64,000 bases of DNA from Candidatus Vicinibacter affinis (GCA_016714365.1 JADJNH010000005.1:713501-777500); one strand, 5' to 3'; positions 16,405 through 26,762 are shown, counted from the stretch's first letter. The notes: a model not told the origin generated them from the sequence alone. Program-made: numbers and translations.

Positions 16405-19400
16405 CTATATCATAAACCCGCTTTTAAATTTTCTTTTGTAATTTATGTAGGCGAATAAACTTAAGAGAGCAAGAATTGAGGCAGTATAATATACTACCGG
16501 GGGAATTGGCACCGGGTCCCCTGCTGCATAAGAATGCAGTCCTGATAAATAATAATTAACACCGTAATAGGTCATGATCACTGTCGCAAATCCAAACAAG
16601 CTTGCAAAATTATAAGCAAACATACCTTGTAAGGCTGGAATAAACCGCATGTGTAAAATAAAGGCATAAACTAAAATCGTAACCAGTGCCCAGGTTTCTT
16701 TGGCATCCCATCCCCAATACCTACCCCAGGATTCATTAGCCCATACGCCTCCTAAATAGGTTCCTATGCTGACCATTATTAGTCCACTGGTGATGGTAAT
16801 TTCGCTTACAATGGTTAATTCCTGAATAGATCTTTTAATCACATTTGTATTGGATGAATTAGCCAACGTCATCAATAGCAAATTCAACATACCGATCACT
16901 GCACCCAGCATAAGGAAGCCATAACTTCCGGCTTCCATGGAAACATGGATGGTTAACCAATACGATTTTAAGACTGGAACCAAGGGAGTTATTTCCGGAT
17001 CAAGCCAACTCATGCTTGCAACCAATAAAATAGTGGCCGCCAATATACAAGTTGCAGTGAGGCCTCCAATTGACTTTCTCGAAAAAATCAAACCTGCCAG
17101 CATTGTGGTCCATGCTATATAAATCATGGATTCATAGCCATTGCTCCAGGGGGCATGACCTGAAACATACCATCGCATACCTAATCCGGTTGTGTGAAAA
17201 AGGAAAGCAATAAACAATATGTAGAAGGCGAATTTTGCAATACTGCTGCTTTTAATTTTCTGACTAAATACACTGTAGATGAACAGGGCGAGGAGAATTA
17301 ATCCGAGAAACCCATAAACTTTTAGCAGGACAGAAAAAACCTTTAGTTTATTTAACCATAATTCCGTTTTAATTTGAGTGTCTGAGGGCATGATGGAACC
17401 TGAAACAGATTTTTGAAAATCCGAAAGCTTTACCAGTAATTGATCCGGTTTTGACCAATCTCTTGTGTCAAATGATTCAGTTAATGCGATGGCATATTCT
17501 TTAAAAAAGTCTTTCACAAATCCTGATGGAATATTGATATTATCCTCTGTTTCCGCAGGAGAAATCCAGGTGTTCTTTGGGTCATTGACCAACGGTAAAA
17601 TTTTCATTAGTCTTGCAGAAAAAACCATGTTTGCAATATTTACTTTTTCATCTAGTTTGATGACTGCCTTTTCCAAGGTTCCATGGTCTTTTGGGTTCAT
17701 AGCCTGAGCTGAACGAACAAATTCTTTTAATTTGTAAGATCCCTCCTCATTGAAAAAATTTCTATAAGTTGTTAAGCCTTCCTTCACTCCCAACGTCTTT
17801 AGAATTTCAGGATGATTACCTGTATGTATTAAGGGTACCCTTTCCCAGGTTTCAGGAGAAAGGATCATGGACATAAAAATTTCTTCTGCGGTGTGACCGA
17901 AGAGTTGATCATTCTTTGAAATTTTTCGCAGTACTTCACTTGCCAATGTATTGAATGGCTTAAACCTACCTTCAAAATCCTGGACGACTATCTTCCCTAA
18001 TTTTTCAGCATGATCTTTACTAATTGCAAAAATTGGTTGAGCATTTTCAACATTGGCTTTTAAGGCTGTGTTAAAATGAAAAGAGAAAAGGATAATAATT
18101 AGGAGAGATTTTTTTTGCATTTCTAATTCTTGGAGTTTGTTCATCAAATATGCGAATCGTGTTTTAGGAAGAAAGAAAACGAGTATGAGTCCTAAGGTGA
18201 ATAGGATGTACCCTATATATGAAATCCACGTACCCCATAGGTCATGATTGACACTCAGATAAGTCCCCAACTCATCCTGATCAAAGGATGATTGAAAAAA
18301 TCGATAACCCTTATAATCTAATACATGATTCATATAAATTCGTTGATCTCTTCGGTAATTATCAGCATCATCTACCAGTGTTACCTCACTTGCATAGGAG
18401 GAAGGGTTGTCAGTTCCCGGATACCTATCGAGAATGAAATCATTCAATTTAATTGAGAATGGAACTTTTATTTTTTTAGATCCATAGGAGATACCCAATT
18501 TAAAATCTTCAGTTTCAATAAATTTGGATTCACCTTCCTCGCCTTTTCTACCCAATAAATTTATGGGAGTAGTTTTATTATCAACGGTAACATTCAGTTG
18601 CAGCGCAACCATGCTTTCATTTTTGACTTTTGGATCTTTTGATTCGGTTATCAGTTTTGCAGATGGAGCAAATTCTGCAATTACAAAATTGGAACTACCT
18701 AATGAATATAAAGATCTTGTTTTCAAAGAATGATAATTGTTTCCCGGATAAAGAGTGTCGAGCTTTTGAGTAGCCATAACCATTTGGGTTATGGGTTGGT
18801 CTGTTTTAAAAAGAAGAGAATCATTCTTAAACAGGATGTTTACATAACCGGGAATTTCTTCATTACTGAAATTAATTCTTGCACTCCCTATATTTAATTT
18901 TTCACCTTTTTTTATATGATACTCTTCCCGCCCTCTTGCTCCACCAACGACCACTTTAAGGATGGTGGTACCTTCAGGATCATCAACCATTTGTTCTACA
19001 GGATTGGGTATAAAATTTGTAAGTTCAGTTTCTATAAGTTTATCCCCAATCTGATAACTTTCCTTAAACTTATTATTTCCCAAACTTGCGAAGAGAACCG
19101 GTTCTTCAAAAGAATAGGATTTACCGTTCATAATGAGTTTAAAATTCAGGTAGGTCTCAGCAGAAATAAATTCATTAGAGGATTTATTTTCACGTATGTG
19201 CATCATTCCTTCATAACCAAAGTATCTGGTCACACCGGCACCTATAATAATTAAAATTATTGCAGAGTGAAAAATTAGGGATGCCCATTTTTTTTGAGGG
19301 ATCAATCTAAATCTATCAATATTGACCATTATGCAAAGTCCAAAGAGTATGAGCAGCCACTCAAACCAAAAAGACTTGAAAATAATTTTTTGTGCGGAGC

Positions 19401-19533
19401 TGGTACCAAAATCATTTTCAATAAAAGTTGCTGCGCCTATAGCGAATGCAAATAGTAGCATGTAGATTGCGGCAGCTTTTGTTGAAAAAAGAATGTCACG
19501 TAACCTAATGAAAAATTTAATAATTGTAGACAT
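16405..19533 (-). CDS. ccsBA: Cytochrome c synthase, ResB-CcsA fusion (System II)
   Basis: The 1042-aa protein fuses a ResB-like N-terminal half (four membrane helices around a large periplasmic domain, about residues 1-480) to a CcsA-like C-terminal half. CcsA carries the heme-handling tryptophan-rich motif WGRYWGWDAKETW at 936-948 and conserved His in flanking helices (HTTGLGMRWYVSGHAPWSNG, LTIHVSMEAGSYG). The family exports heme and attaches it covalently to CxxCH motifs. It is convergent with the multiheme operon, with a 15-nt gap, and probably matures its products. Fused CcsBA proteins are known from Bacteroidota and Campylobacterota. Confidence 0.93.
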   Translation of the reverse strand: MSTIIKFFIRLRDILFSTKAAAIYMLLFAFAIGAATFIENDFGTSSAQKIIFKSFWFEWLLILFGLCIMVNIDRFRLIPQKKWASLIFHSAIILIIIGAGVTRYFGYEGMMHIRENKSSNEFISAETYLNFKLIMNGKSYSFEEPVLFASLGNNKFKESYQIGDKLIETELTNFIPNPVEQMVDDPEGTTILKVVVGGARGREEYHIKKGEKLNIGSARINFSNEEIPGYVNILFKNDSLLFKTDQPITQMVMATQKLDTLYPGNNYHSLKTRSLYSLGSSNFVIAEFAPSAKLITESKDPKVKNESMVALQLNVTVDNKTTPINLLGRKGEEGESKFIETEDFKLGISYGSKKIKVPFSIKLNDFILDRYPGTDNPSSYASEVTLVDDADNYRRDQRIYMNHVLDYKGYRFFQSSFDQDELGTYLSVNHDLWGTWISYIGYILFTLGLILVFFLPKTRFAYLMNKLQELEMQKKSLLIIILFSFHFNTALKANVENAQPIFAISKDHAEKLGKIVVQDFEGRFKPFNTLASEVLRKISKNDQLFGHTAEEIFMSMILSPETWERVPLIHTGNHPEILKTLGVKEGLTTYRNFFNEEGSYKLKEFVRSAQAMNPKDHGTLEKAVIKLDEKVNIANMVFSARLMKILPLVNDPKNTWISPAETEDNINIPSGFVKDFFKEYAIALTESFDTRDWSKPDQLLVKLSDFQKSVSGSIMPSDTQIKTELWLNKLKVFSVLLKVYGFLGLILLALFIYSVFSQKIKSSSIAKFAFYILFIAFLFHTTGLGMRWYVSGHAPWSNGYESMIYIAWTTMLAGLIFSRKSIGGLTATCILAATILLVASMSWLDPEITPLVPVLKSYWLTIHVSMEAGSYGFLMLGAVIGMLNLLLMTLANSSNTNVIKRSIQELTIVSEITITSGLIMVSIGTYLGGVWANESWGRYWGWDAKETWALVTILVYAFILHMRFIPALQGMFAYNFASLFGFATVIMTYYGVNYYLSGLHSYAAGDPVPIPPVVYYTASILALLSLFAYINYKRKFKSGFMI

Positions 19534-19704
19534 GGTATTTACAAATCGGTAAAGGACAAAGTTAGTTTATTCTAATGAAACCTGCACCCAGCATGGCCAA
19601 TATGTTTGGCCTTATACAAAAGCAAATCACAACTACCTAATTTAATTCAATAAGGAGAATTCGTGAAAATTAAAATCACTTAACTAATAGTCAAATTAAA
19701 CTTT

Positions 19705-21384
19705 TCAGTTTGAATCTCTTATAAAACCTACTGGCATTTTTTCATCATAATCTCCTGCAATCATGGGCGTTTGTGCAAGCCCTGTATATTCTCTTACTTT
19801 AGTGTAGACCCAATCAAAAAGTTCCTTAACCGTGATTGTTTTGTTTTTATTCACATCTGCTTCGCCTTTTAACCCACGAATCAAAAAGTGTGAAAATATC
19901 CCTTGTCTGAGTCCACCATCTTCCAAGGAAAATTCTTTGCTTTTGGATGACATCATGAAGGCTGTGCCTCCACTGGATTTATCTAATTCATCATAAAAAT
20001 ATATAAGTGAGGATGCAAAAGCACTTTTTGCAGCAAGTAGACTTCCTGAATGACAAGCATCCGCATAACATACCTTGTGTTTTGCTTTTGATTTATTGAA
20101 CATGTCCTTGACTTCATCATGACCTAGTGCATTTTCAAACCCATCGTAATCAATAGGAATAAAAGTCCCCTCCAATCCATGCCCTGAGTAATATAACATG
20201 ATTACATCATTTTCATCTGCCTTCATATAAACTTCATTCATGGCTTTGAGAATATTGTTACGGGTGGCGTCCTCATCAATTAAAATTCTGACTTGCTCGT
20301 CAGGCAGTGCGCCACCTTCCGGGCTTTTGAGAAAAGCATAAATTCTATAGGCATCATCATCCGCAAACTTTAATGCTGGCATGTGTTCATACCGGGCAAT
20401 TCCAACCACGACGGCCCATATTTTTACAGCGTCATCTTTATCGACTTTCACTTTATTGTCGAAAACGAATTCTTTTTTACTGTGCAATTGTTTGGTAGCT
20501 TCACCGTGATTCCAAATGGCACCATAAATCAATCCGGATTTGAAGTACATTACGCCTTCTCCATGAGGCGCATGAGCATCCCATTCCCCTTCATATCTAT
20601 CTCCATTGGCATAATTGCACACGCCTTTACCTTTTGGCTCTCCATTCACAAACTCCCCGGTATATTTAGATCCATCTGCATAATCAAGACTGCCTTTACC
20701 GGATTTGCAAAAGGATTTATTGCAATTGGGAATCTGGTCCTTTTCTTTGGTTTTTTCTTTTAAGATTTGATTTGGTGGATCAGTTTTTTGAGTAAAGTCT
20801 TCAGCTAATACTGAAATTTCTTTATCAGACTCCCATTGGCCTGATACGGTTTTATTTTTCCCATCAAAGAATTCACCATAACCATGGCGTTTGTTATTTT
20901 TCCATTCGCCCCTGTAGGTTGAACCATCAGCGTAAAAATAGCTTCCCTGACCCTCAAATTTACCTTTTAGAAACTCACCTTCATACCGTTCACCTGAATG
21001 AAGGTAATAGGAACCTTTACCGCCGGGAAGTTCATTTTGCCATTGCCCTACATATCGGTCTCCATTTTTATATTCCATGGTTCCGTAACCCTGAATTTTA
21101 TCAAAAGCAAAAGCTCCCACATATTGATTCCCATTATTATAAATTAATTTGCCCTCTCCATGTCGTGCCCCTGATTTCCAGTTGCCAAGGTATTTACTGC
21201 CGTTGCTAAAATAATAAATACCCCGTCCCTGAATTTTACCATTTACAAATTCTCCTGTATACCTTGATTTATCAGGCATGATCATGGTCCCAAAACCATT
21301 CATACAATTACCCTTCACACAAGTCTGTGCATCTGCCAAATATATATTTATCATAAAAAGGAAGATGCTAAAAAATACTTTCAT
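19705..21384 (-). CDS. Secreted MORN-repeat / caspase-like (C14) peptidase
   Basis: The 559-aa protein has a signal peptide ending near ADAQ (residue 20). Residues about 27-190 hold a run of MORN repeats (YxGxWxxGxxxGxGxxxYxxG), and two or more copies follow a linker at about 230-290. The C-terminal region, from about 325, is a caspase/metacaspase fold: WAVVVGIARYEHMPALKFADDDA, then YYSGHG with His402 and DACHSG with Cys444. These are the catalytic dyad, so the enzyme looks active. The segment VNKNKTITVKELFDWV resembles an EF-hand-like loop. Substrate and trigger are unknown. No partner gene of a known defence system is adjacent. Confidence 0.88.
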   Translation of the reverse strand: MKVFFSIFLFMINIYLADAQTCVKGNCMNGFGTMIMPDKSRYTGEFVNGKIQGRGIYYFSNGSKYLGNWKSGARHGEGKLIYNNGNQYVGAFAFDKIQGYGTMEYKNGDRYVGQWQNELPGGKGSYYLHSGERYEGEFLKGKFEGQGSYFYADGSTYRGEWKNNKRHGYGEFFDGKNKTVSGQWESDKEISVLAEDFTQKTDPPNQILKEKTKEKDQIPNCNKSFCKSGKGSLDYADGSKYTGEFVNGEPKGKGVCNYANGDRYEGEWDAHAPHGEGVMYFKSGLIYGAIWNHGEATKQLHSKKEFVFDNKVKVDKDDAVKIWAVVVGIARYEHMPALKFADDDAYRIYAFLKSPEGGALPDEQVRILIDEDATRNNILKAMNEVYMKADENDVIMLYYSGHGLEGTFIPIDYDGFENALGHDEVKDMFNKSKAKHKVCYADACHSGSLLAAKSAFASSLIYFYDELDKSSGGTAFMMSSKSKEFSLEDGGLRQGIFSHFLIRGLKGEADVNKNKTITVKELFDWVYTKVREYTGLAQTPMIAGDYDEKMPVGFIRDSN

Positions 21385-21538
21385 TTCTGTTTGTTTTCAG
21401 TTTAGGAAACGTAAAGATAGACGGATAGGCAAGAAGATTTAAAGGTTTTGATAATTACATTATAATTATTCCTAATATATTTAATTTGGCAGACAAGTGT
21501 TTAAATGTTACTGTATTCCTAACAATTATGAGGGGTCA

Positions 21539-21568
21539 TTTATTATATGAGCTTCTGGATTATATTTG
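21539..21568 (+). promoter_or_regulatory. Promoter of the DUF4920 lipoprotein gene
   Basis: TATATTTG at 21561-21568 matches the -7 consensus. A T-rich -33 region (TTT at 21539-21541) lies 19 nt upstream. The start codon at 21585 follows 16 nt after the -7 box. Confidence 0.5.
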
Positions 21569-21584
21569 TGACTTAATTTAATTT

Positions 21585-22091
21585 ATGAAATATTTAAGTA
21601 TTGTATGTTTACTAAGTTTGCTTGTATCTTGTAAAAATGAGCCTAAAATGCCCTCTGCTGCAGCTGAAACTCCTTCAGTTCAGTCCCTTGGAGTTTATGG
21701 AGATACCATTAGTACAGAAGGAGCCTTGAGTGTTTCTGATGCAATGGAAGCCTTGAAAACCAATGATTCTGTGATGTGTGCTGTAAGTGGTTATGTTACA
21801 GGTGTTTGTCAAGCAAAAGGATGTTGGATGGTACTAAGCTCTAACCCTGAAGACAGCACCGGATTTTTCGTCAAATTTAAGGATTATGGTTTTTTTGTGC
21901 CGCTGGATTTATCTGGTAGTCGAGTGGTTATAAGAGGAAAGGCATTTAAAGAAGTTACTTCAGTAGAAGAACTTCAGCATTATGCAGAAGATGAAGGCAA
22001 GTCCAAAGAAGAAATAGCAGCAATTACAAAGCCCCAGGAGGAAATCAAGTTTTTAGCCAACGGAGTGGTCGTAGTGGAAGGTAAAAAATAA
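21585..22091 (+). CDS. DUF4920 lipoprotein
   Basis: The 168-aa product has a lipobox with Cys16 (LLVSC). The core carries the pattern I associate with DUF4920: VTGVCQAKGCWMVL with two Cys, FFVKFKDYGFFVPLDLSGS and a C-terminal KFLANGVVVV. The function of the family is unknown; the fold may be OB-like and the two Cys might bind a metal or form a disulfide. It lies 27 nt upstream of the aldolase gene and may be cotranscribed with it. Confidence 0.8.
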   Translation: MKYLSIVCLLSLLVSCKNEPKMPSAAAETPSVQSLGVYGDTISTEGALSVSDAMEALKTNDSVMCAVSGYVTGVCQAKGCWMVLSSNPEDSTGFFVKFKDYGFFVPLDLSGSRVVIRGKAFKEVTSVEELQHYAEDEGKSKEEIAAITKPQEEIKFLANGVVVVEGKK

Positions 22092-22118
22092 TCAATAATT
22101 TAATTACAATAAATTCAA

Positions 22119-23192
22119 ATGGCGAATCAGAAAATTATTGATCTGTTAGGGGAAAAGGCATCCTTTTATTTGGATCATCAATGCAAAACTATTGATAAGA
22201 GTTTCTTACATCTTCCATCCCACGATACCATTGAAAAAGTTTGGATGGACAGCAACCGGAATATTCCGACCCTTCGAAATTTGCAGACTATTTTTCAGAC
22301 TGGTAGATTGTCGAATACCGGGTATGTCTCCATTTTACCGGTGGATCAGGGAATTGAGCACAGCGCCGGGGCTTCTTTTGCGCCTAATCCTATTTACTTT
22401 GATCCTGAAAATATTGTCAAATTGGCTATTGAAGGAGGGTGTAATGCAGTTGCCTCAACCTATGGAGTCCTTGCAGCAGTATCGCGTAGGTATGCCCATA
22501 GAATTCCCTTTATAGTAAAAGTGAATCACAATGAACTTCTAACTTATCCTAATAAATTTGACCAGATACTTTTTGGTACCATTAAGGATGCATACAATAT
22601 GGGTGCAGCAGCTGTTGGGGCAACCATTTATTTTGGGTCCAATGAAAGTGGCCGTCAAATTGTTGAAATTGCAGAAGCTTTTGAGCAAGCGCATTCTTTA
22701 GGAATGGCAACGGTCCTTTGGTGTTATATCAGAAACAACGGGTTTAAGAAGGATGGAGTGGATTTTCATACTTCAGCTGATCTTACTGGTCAGGCCAATC
22801 ATCTGGGTGTAACCATTCAGGCGGATATCATCAAGCAAAAGCTTCCAACGCTTAACAAAGGGTATGAAGCATTGAATATGGGTGGTTCATCCTACGGAAA
22901 GTTAAACACTAAAATGTATACTGAATTAAGCAGTGATCATCCTATTGACCTTTGTCGTTATCAGGTTGCAAATTGTTATATGGGGCGGGCAGGTTTGATC
23001 AATTCAGGCGGCGAATCAAAAGGCGCCACGGATATGGCAGAAGCTGTGACCACTGCGGTAATCAACAAGCGTGCTGGTGGAATGGGATTAATTTCGGGTA
23101 GGAAGGCATTTCAAAAATCCATGGAGGATGGAGTTTCGTTGTTGCAAGCTATCCAAGATGTTTATCTTGACAACGGTATTACAGTAGCTTAA
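22119..23192 (+). CDS. fbaB: Class I fructose-bisphosphate aldolase (FbaB/DhnA type)
   Basis: The 357-aa protein matches the class I aldolases of the DhnA/FbaB family, which cleave fructose-1,6-bisphosphate through a Schiff-base lysine. Landmarks are VSILPVDQGIEHSAG, the strand VKVNHNE, GAAAVGATIYFGS and QADIIKQKLPT, which holds the expected Schiff-base Lys. The C-terminal phosphate-binding part reads INSGGESKGATDM and GGMGLISGRKAF. The substrate assignment is from family knowledge. Confidence 0.88.
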   Translation: MANQKIIDLLGEKASFYLDHQCKTIDKSFLHLPSHDTIEKVWMDSNRNIPTLRNLQTIFQTGRLSNTGYVSILPVDQGIEHSAGASFAPNPIYFDPENIVKLAIEGGCNAVASTYGVLAAVSRRYAHRIPFIVKVNHNELLTYPNKFDQILFGTIKDAYNMGAAAVGATIYFGSNESGRQIVEIAEAFEQAHSLGMATVLWCYIRNNGFKKDGVDFHTSADLTGQANHLGVTIQADIIKQKLPTLNKGYEALNMGGSSYGKLNTKMYTELSSDHPIDLCRYQVANCYMGRAGLINSGGESKGATDMAEAVTTAVINKRAGGMGLISGRKAFQKSMEDGVSLLQAIQDVYLDNGITVA

Positions 23193-23210
23193 GCACATCC
23201 AATTTGTTTA

Positions 23211-25052
23211 TTACTTAATACCTAAATTCTGTTTGAATGCAGGATCTAATGTTTCACCCAGATCCTGGGCTTTTAAAGCAATCGGAATGGCTTCTTCTTT
23301 TTTACCATCCGCTTGCAGCGACATAGCCTTTAAAACCCAATAGTTTGCATTCAGTGAATCATAAGAAATAGCTTTACTGAAATCATCAGTTGCTTCTCCA
23401 AATCTTTTCAATTGATAATAAGTCATGCCCCTACCATAGTAAATGTCAGGACTGGCGGGTAAGATTCTTAGATAATTTGTATAATCTGCTATGGATTTTT
23501 CATAGTTTCCGACGGTGGCATGAAGTATTCCAAAATTTTTATAAGTTTCCGCAAAATTTGAATCCAACTTAATGGCGTGCATAAAGTCTGATTCTGCTTT
23601 TTCCATTTCCCTCATTCGTGTGAAAATAATTCCACGATTGACAAACGCCTTTATTTGTGTTGTATCAATTGAAAGAGTTTTGTTATAACTGATCAACGCT
23701 TGCGCATCATTTTTTTCCTCTTTAAAATAGTAGGTTCCCAAATTATAATGTGCGATGGCGCAAAGAGGATATTTTTTACTTACATCAGTCCACAATGATT
23801 TATCTGTTTTCCAAACCTTTGTTCTTGAATAGGAAATTCCGGCAAAAGCAATAAAAAAAATAACAGCTGAAACTGTAACTGCCGGTTTTAGCCAAAATGA
23901 TCCAAAATACTTTTGAATTAGCTGGTCCAAAATCATTGCAATTGTAAAGAATAAACCGAGATAGGGTATATAAGTATATCGTTCTGAGAAAAGAGCATTT
24001 CCAACTGTAACAAATTGTAAGACTAAAACTGTGTTAAAAAAGAAAAAGAGAAAGCCAAATAAAGTTATTCGTCCCAGTCTTAAACTCTTAATCAATAAAT
24101 AAATTAATGGAACTAATCCAAAAGGGGATATCATGTAATACCATGGAAAATTTCCATTTGTCCGAAAGGGAAATGGATGTAAGGCCGAAAGATGTGTTGG
24201 AAAAAATAAGTTGAACAAATAACTAAACAAGGCATAACTGGAGAGCATGATTCGCTCAATTAAATTGTAATCTTCAAAAGCGCCCACTGCGGATCCTTGT
24301 GCTTTAATTGTAATGAGACCGATGACAACAGACCCAATAAAGAATGGAATTTTTTCCAATAAAGAATAGAGGGTAAATCTTCTTTCCCTGTAGAAGTCAA
24401 TGGCCAATAAGCTGAGTGGAAAACTTACCGCCGCAGGTTTTGAAAACAAGGAAAGCACAAAAAATATTAAACATAGGAGATAAAATGTCCATTTAACCCA
24501 ATTTTGTTTATCCAAGTAGATTAAATAGATGATGAGACCGAGGAGATAGAAAAATCCAAATAAGACATCTTTGAATTGAGAGATCCATGCAACAGATTCC
24601 ACATGCATCGGATGAATTCCAAATAGAAGTGCAACAGAGGCAGCAATCCAAATCTTTCGGCGACTTAGAAGAAAGGTAAAGAAAAATGCCAGGGTCACAT
24701 TAAGTAAGTGGATAAAAAGATTTATTTTATGGTAGAGGGCAGGATTAAGTTCAGTAATTTTATATTGGAGAGAGAAACCAAGCATGGTCAGCGGGTGATA
24801 GTTTCCTACAAAAAAGTTCTGATCGAAATAATAATAAATGGCCTCAGAAAAAGGTTTCTTTAAGGATTCATTTCTAACAATATACTCGGCATCATCCCAA
24901 ACAAATTTATTGCTGGTGACAGAGCTCAATACTAAGGCAGTAATGATAGCTACTGACATTAGGGTCAAGCCGAATCTAAAATAGGGAGTGGATTTTGGAA
25001 GCGAATTATCCTCAGATTTCTTCATTTTATCTTTTTTCATCTCAGGTTTCAT
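23211..25052 (-). CDS. Polytopic membrane protein with C-terminal TPR repeats (TMTC/PMT-like)
   Basis: The 613-aa protein has about ten hydrophobic helices between residues 25 and 410, then TPR repeats to the C-terminus (for example AIAHYNLGTYYFKEEKNDAQ). After the first helix it has the acidic motif VWDDAEYIV and NYHPLTML, resembling the catalytic loop of the GT-C O-mannosyltransferase/TMTC group. Its role is therefore probably glycosyl transfer to exported proteins or a related membrane function, but the acceptor is unknown. The charged N-terminus has several Met codons, so the exact start is uncertain. It is convergent with the aldolase gene. Confidence 0.7.
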   Translation of the reverse strand: MKPEMKKDKMKKSEDNSLPKSTPYFRFGLTLMSVAIITALVLSSVTSNKFVWDDAEYIVRNESLKKPFSEAIYYYFDQNFFVGNYHPLTMLGFSLQYKITELNPALYHKINLFIHLLNVTLAFFFTFLLSRRKIWIAASVALLFGIHPMHVESVAWISQFKDVLFGFFYLLGLIIYLIYLDKQNWVKWTFYLLCLIFFVLSLFSKPAAVSFPLSLLAIDFYRERRFTLYSLLEKIPFFIGSVVIGLITIKAQGSAVGAFEDYNLIERIMLSSYALFSYLFNLFFPTHLSALHPFPFRTNGNFPWYYMISPFGLVPLIYLLIKSLRLGRITLFGFLFFFFNTVLVLQFVTVGNALFSERYTYIPYLGLFFTIAMILDQLIQKYFGSFWLKPAVTVSAVIFFIAFAGISYSRTKVWKTDKSLWTDVSKKYPLCAIAHYNLGTYYFKEEKNDAQALISYNKTLSIDTTQIKAFVNRGIIFTRMREMEKAESDFMHAIKLDSNFAETYKNFGILHATVGNYEKSIADYTNYLRILPASPDIYYGRGMTYYQLKRFGEATDDFSKAISYDSLNANYWVLKAMSLQADGKKEEAIPIALKAQDLGETLDPAFKQNLGIK

Positions 25053-25151
25053 GAGGTATTAGTCTTTGAAGTCTCAAACTAAATCAAAATTCAGATATCT
25101 AAGATAATCTTGCAGAAGAAATTGGTGAATAAATATTCGAATAATTAAAAT

Positions 25152-26762
25152 CTATGCTTTATCTACCACCATTAATTGTTTTGACATTTGTTTGCCATCT
25201 ATGCTCAATACAATAAAGTATGTCCCTGATTTTAGATTCAGTGAATTTGTATCAATCTTTTCAAGATATTTTCCTCCGGCACGGACTTCATTATTTAAAA
25301 TGACATTCAATTTATTGCCTTGTAAATCTGCAATCCATAAGCTGACCATGCTCTTCTTCCTGAGTTTGAAGGAAAATCCCGAGGAGTTGGATGAAGGATT
25401 GGGATATGGATTTTCAATAGTTGGCGCTAGCGGGGAAGAAGATTCCTGAATGGCAGTAGCAATGGCGTCGGGGTTAACCAGGGCTGTCCAAACAGAGAGT
25501 TCGTTTCCTGAAAGTCTTGTCCAAATGGGTCTTACAATGTTGTTATGAACACTTATGCCTGTATAATCACCGAAGAAAAAATTTGAAGAAGGGAAAAAAG
25601 CTGATTCGGAAATCTTGAAGTTTAAAAAGGTTTCTCCACCGTCTTTGGATAAAGCCATATAGACGTCTGTATTTTCATTGGAATAGTTCCTTCTATCATA
25701 GAATACAAACCAAAGCCAGCCGGTGGCCTGGTCAATAGCCATATTTGTGAAAAACTGATGTGCATTCCCACCGTCGTTGTTAACTTTTACCGGCGGAGTC
25801 CAAGTATTTCCGCCATCTTTACTCTTTGCCAACCATATGTCTGTGTCGTTTTCTCCATTACGTTGATCAGACCAGTTCACATAAATAGTTCCATGATGAG
25901 GCCCATTACTTAAATCACAGGTAGTGAATGGCAAACCATTTGCCCTGTAGATGCCGGGGATGTTATAATCCCATCCCCCTGGTTGTTCGGTGATGAAAAT
26001 ATCTTCATTAAGCCAGGTTTCCCCTTTATCTGAAGATCGATCAAACCAAATTTTATTTTGATTAGACCAGGCAATGTAAATTTGACCTTCCGGACCTATA
26101 CACGGCACTGCACCTTCTGCAGTATTGTCACTGTCTACACAATCACCACCAAGTTTGTTGATTCTTTTGGCAAGGGTCCAGGATTCGCCACCATCAATGC
26201 TTTTGGAAAACAGGATATTTGAACTGTCAGTTGATTTGTTGGATCCGTATTTATCAAACTGAGTCCAGCTTAAATAAAGAGCATTGGTATTTTTATCGAC
26301 AGAAATCCAATGCTTGTCTTGGGCTTTGTTTCCATTCAGGCCGGTGAAACTTCCCTGAGACCAAGTCTTGCCACCATCTAGGCTCTTTTGGGATATAATT
26401 CTGTCAATCCAATTACCGGGTGCGGGTGGATTAGACAAATGTATAAAGTAAAATGCTCCAGCGGTGTCTACCGCCAATACTGGGTCGCCCCAAATACCCC
26501 AGGGACAGCTTAATGATACTTGGGTCCAATTCGCACCTGCATCTTTTGAGTAGTATACATTGTCAATATTGGCAGCAGCAACCATTTGATTTGTGTTTTG
26601 AGGGTTGATACAAATGGAAGGTTCGTTAGGAGCGTTCTTGTTTCCTATAAAAACATTGGTGTGTTGGGCCCCAAGCCAGTTAAAGAAAAATAATTCAACG
26701 ATTATTATTGCAAGAACCTTAGCGTCAAACTTTTTTAAAGATTTGATATTATTCTGATTCAT
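25152..26762 (-). CDS. T9SS-exported BNR-repeat (sialidase-like) protein
   Basis: The 536-aa protein has a signal peptide ending near WLGAQ (about residue 32). Several BNR/Asp-box repeats of the type SxDGGxTW follow (SKDAGANW, SLDGGKTW, SIDGGESW, SSDKGETW, SKDGGNTW, SKDGGETF), consistent with a six-bladed propeller as in sialidases. The last 85 residues, starting at PYPNPSS, are a type A T9SS sorting domain. It is thus probably released or anchored at the cell surface. Asp-boxes alone do not prove sialidase activity. Confidence 0.85.
   Translation of the reverse strand: MNQNNIKSLKKFDAKVLAIIIVELFFFNWLGAQHTNVFIGNKNAPNEPSICINPQNTNQMVAAANIDNVYYSKDAGANWTQVSLSCPWGIWGDPVLAVDTAGAFYFIHLSNPPAPGNWIDRIISQKSLDGGKTWSQGSFTGLNGNKAQDKHWISVDKNTNALYLSWTQFDKYGSNKSTDSSNILFSKSIDGGESWTLAKRINKLGGDCVDSDNTAEGAVPCIGPEGQIYIAWSNQNKIWFDRSSDKGETWLNEDIFITEQPGGWDYNIPGIYRANGLPFTTCDLSNGPHHGTIYVNWSDQRNGENDTDIWLAKSKDGGNTWTPPVKVNNDGGNAHQFFTNMAIDQATGWLWFVFYDRRNYSNENTDVYMALSKDGGETFLNFKISESAFFPSSNFFFGDYTGISVHNNIVRPIWTRLSGNELSVWTALVNPDAIATAIQESSSPLAPTIENPYPNPSSNSSGFSFKLRKKSMVSLWIADLQGNKLNVILNNEVRAGGKYLEKIDTNSLNLKSGTYFIVLSIDGKQMSKQLMVVDKA

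Noticed and set aside
19705..21384. Caspase-like protein as part of an anti-phage defence system
   Set aside because: It has a signal peptide, and no gasdermin, CBASS, NTPase or other defence partner gene is adjacent.
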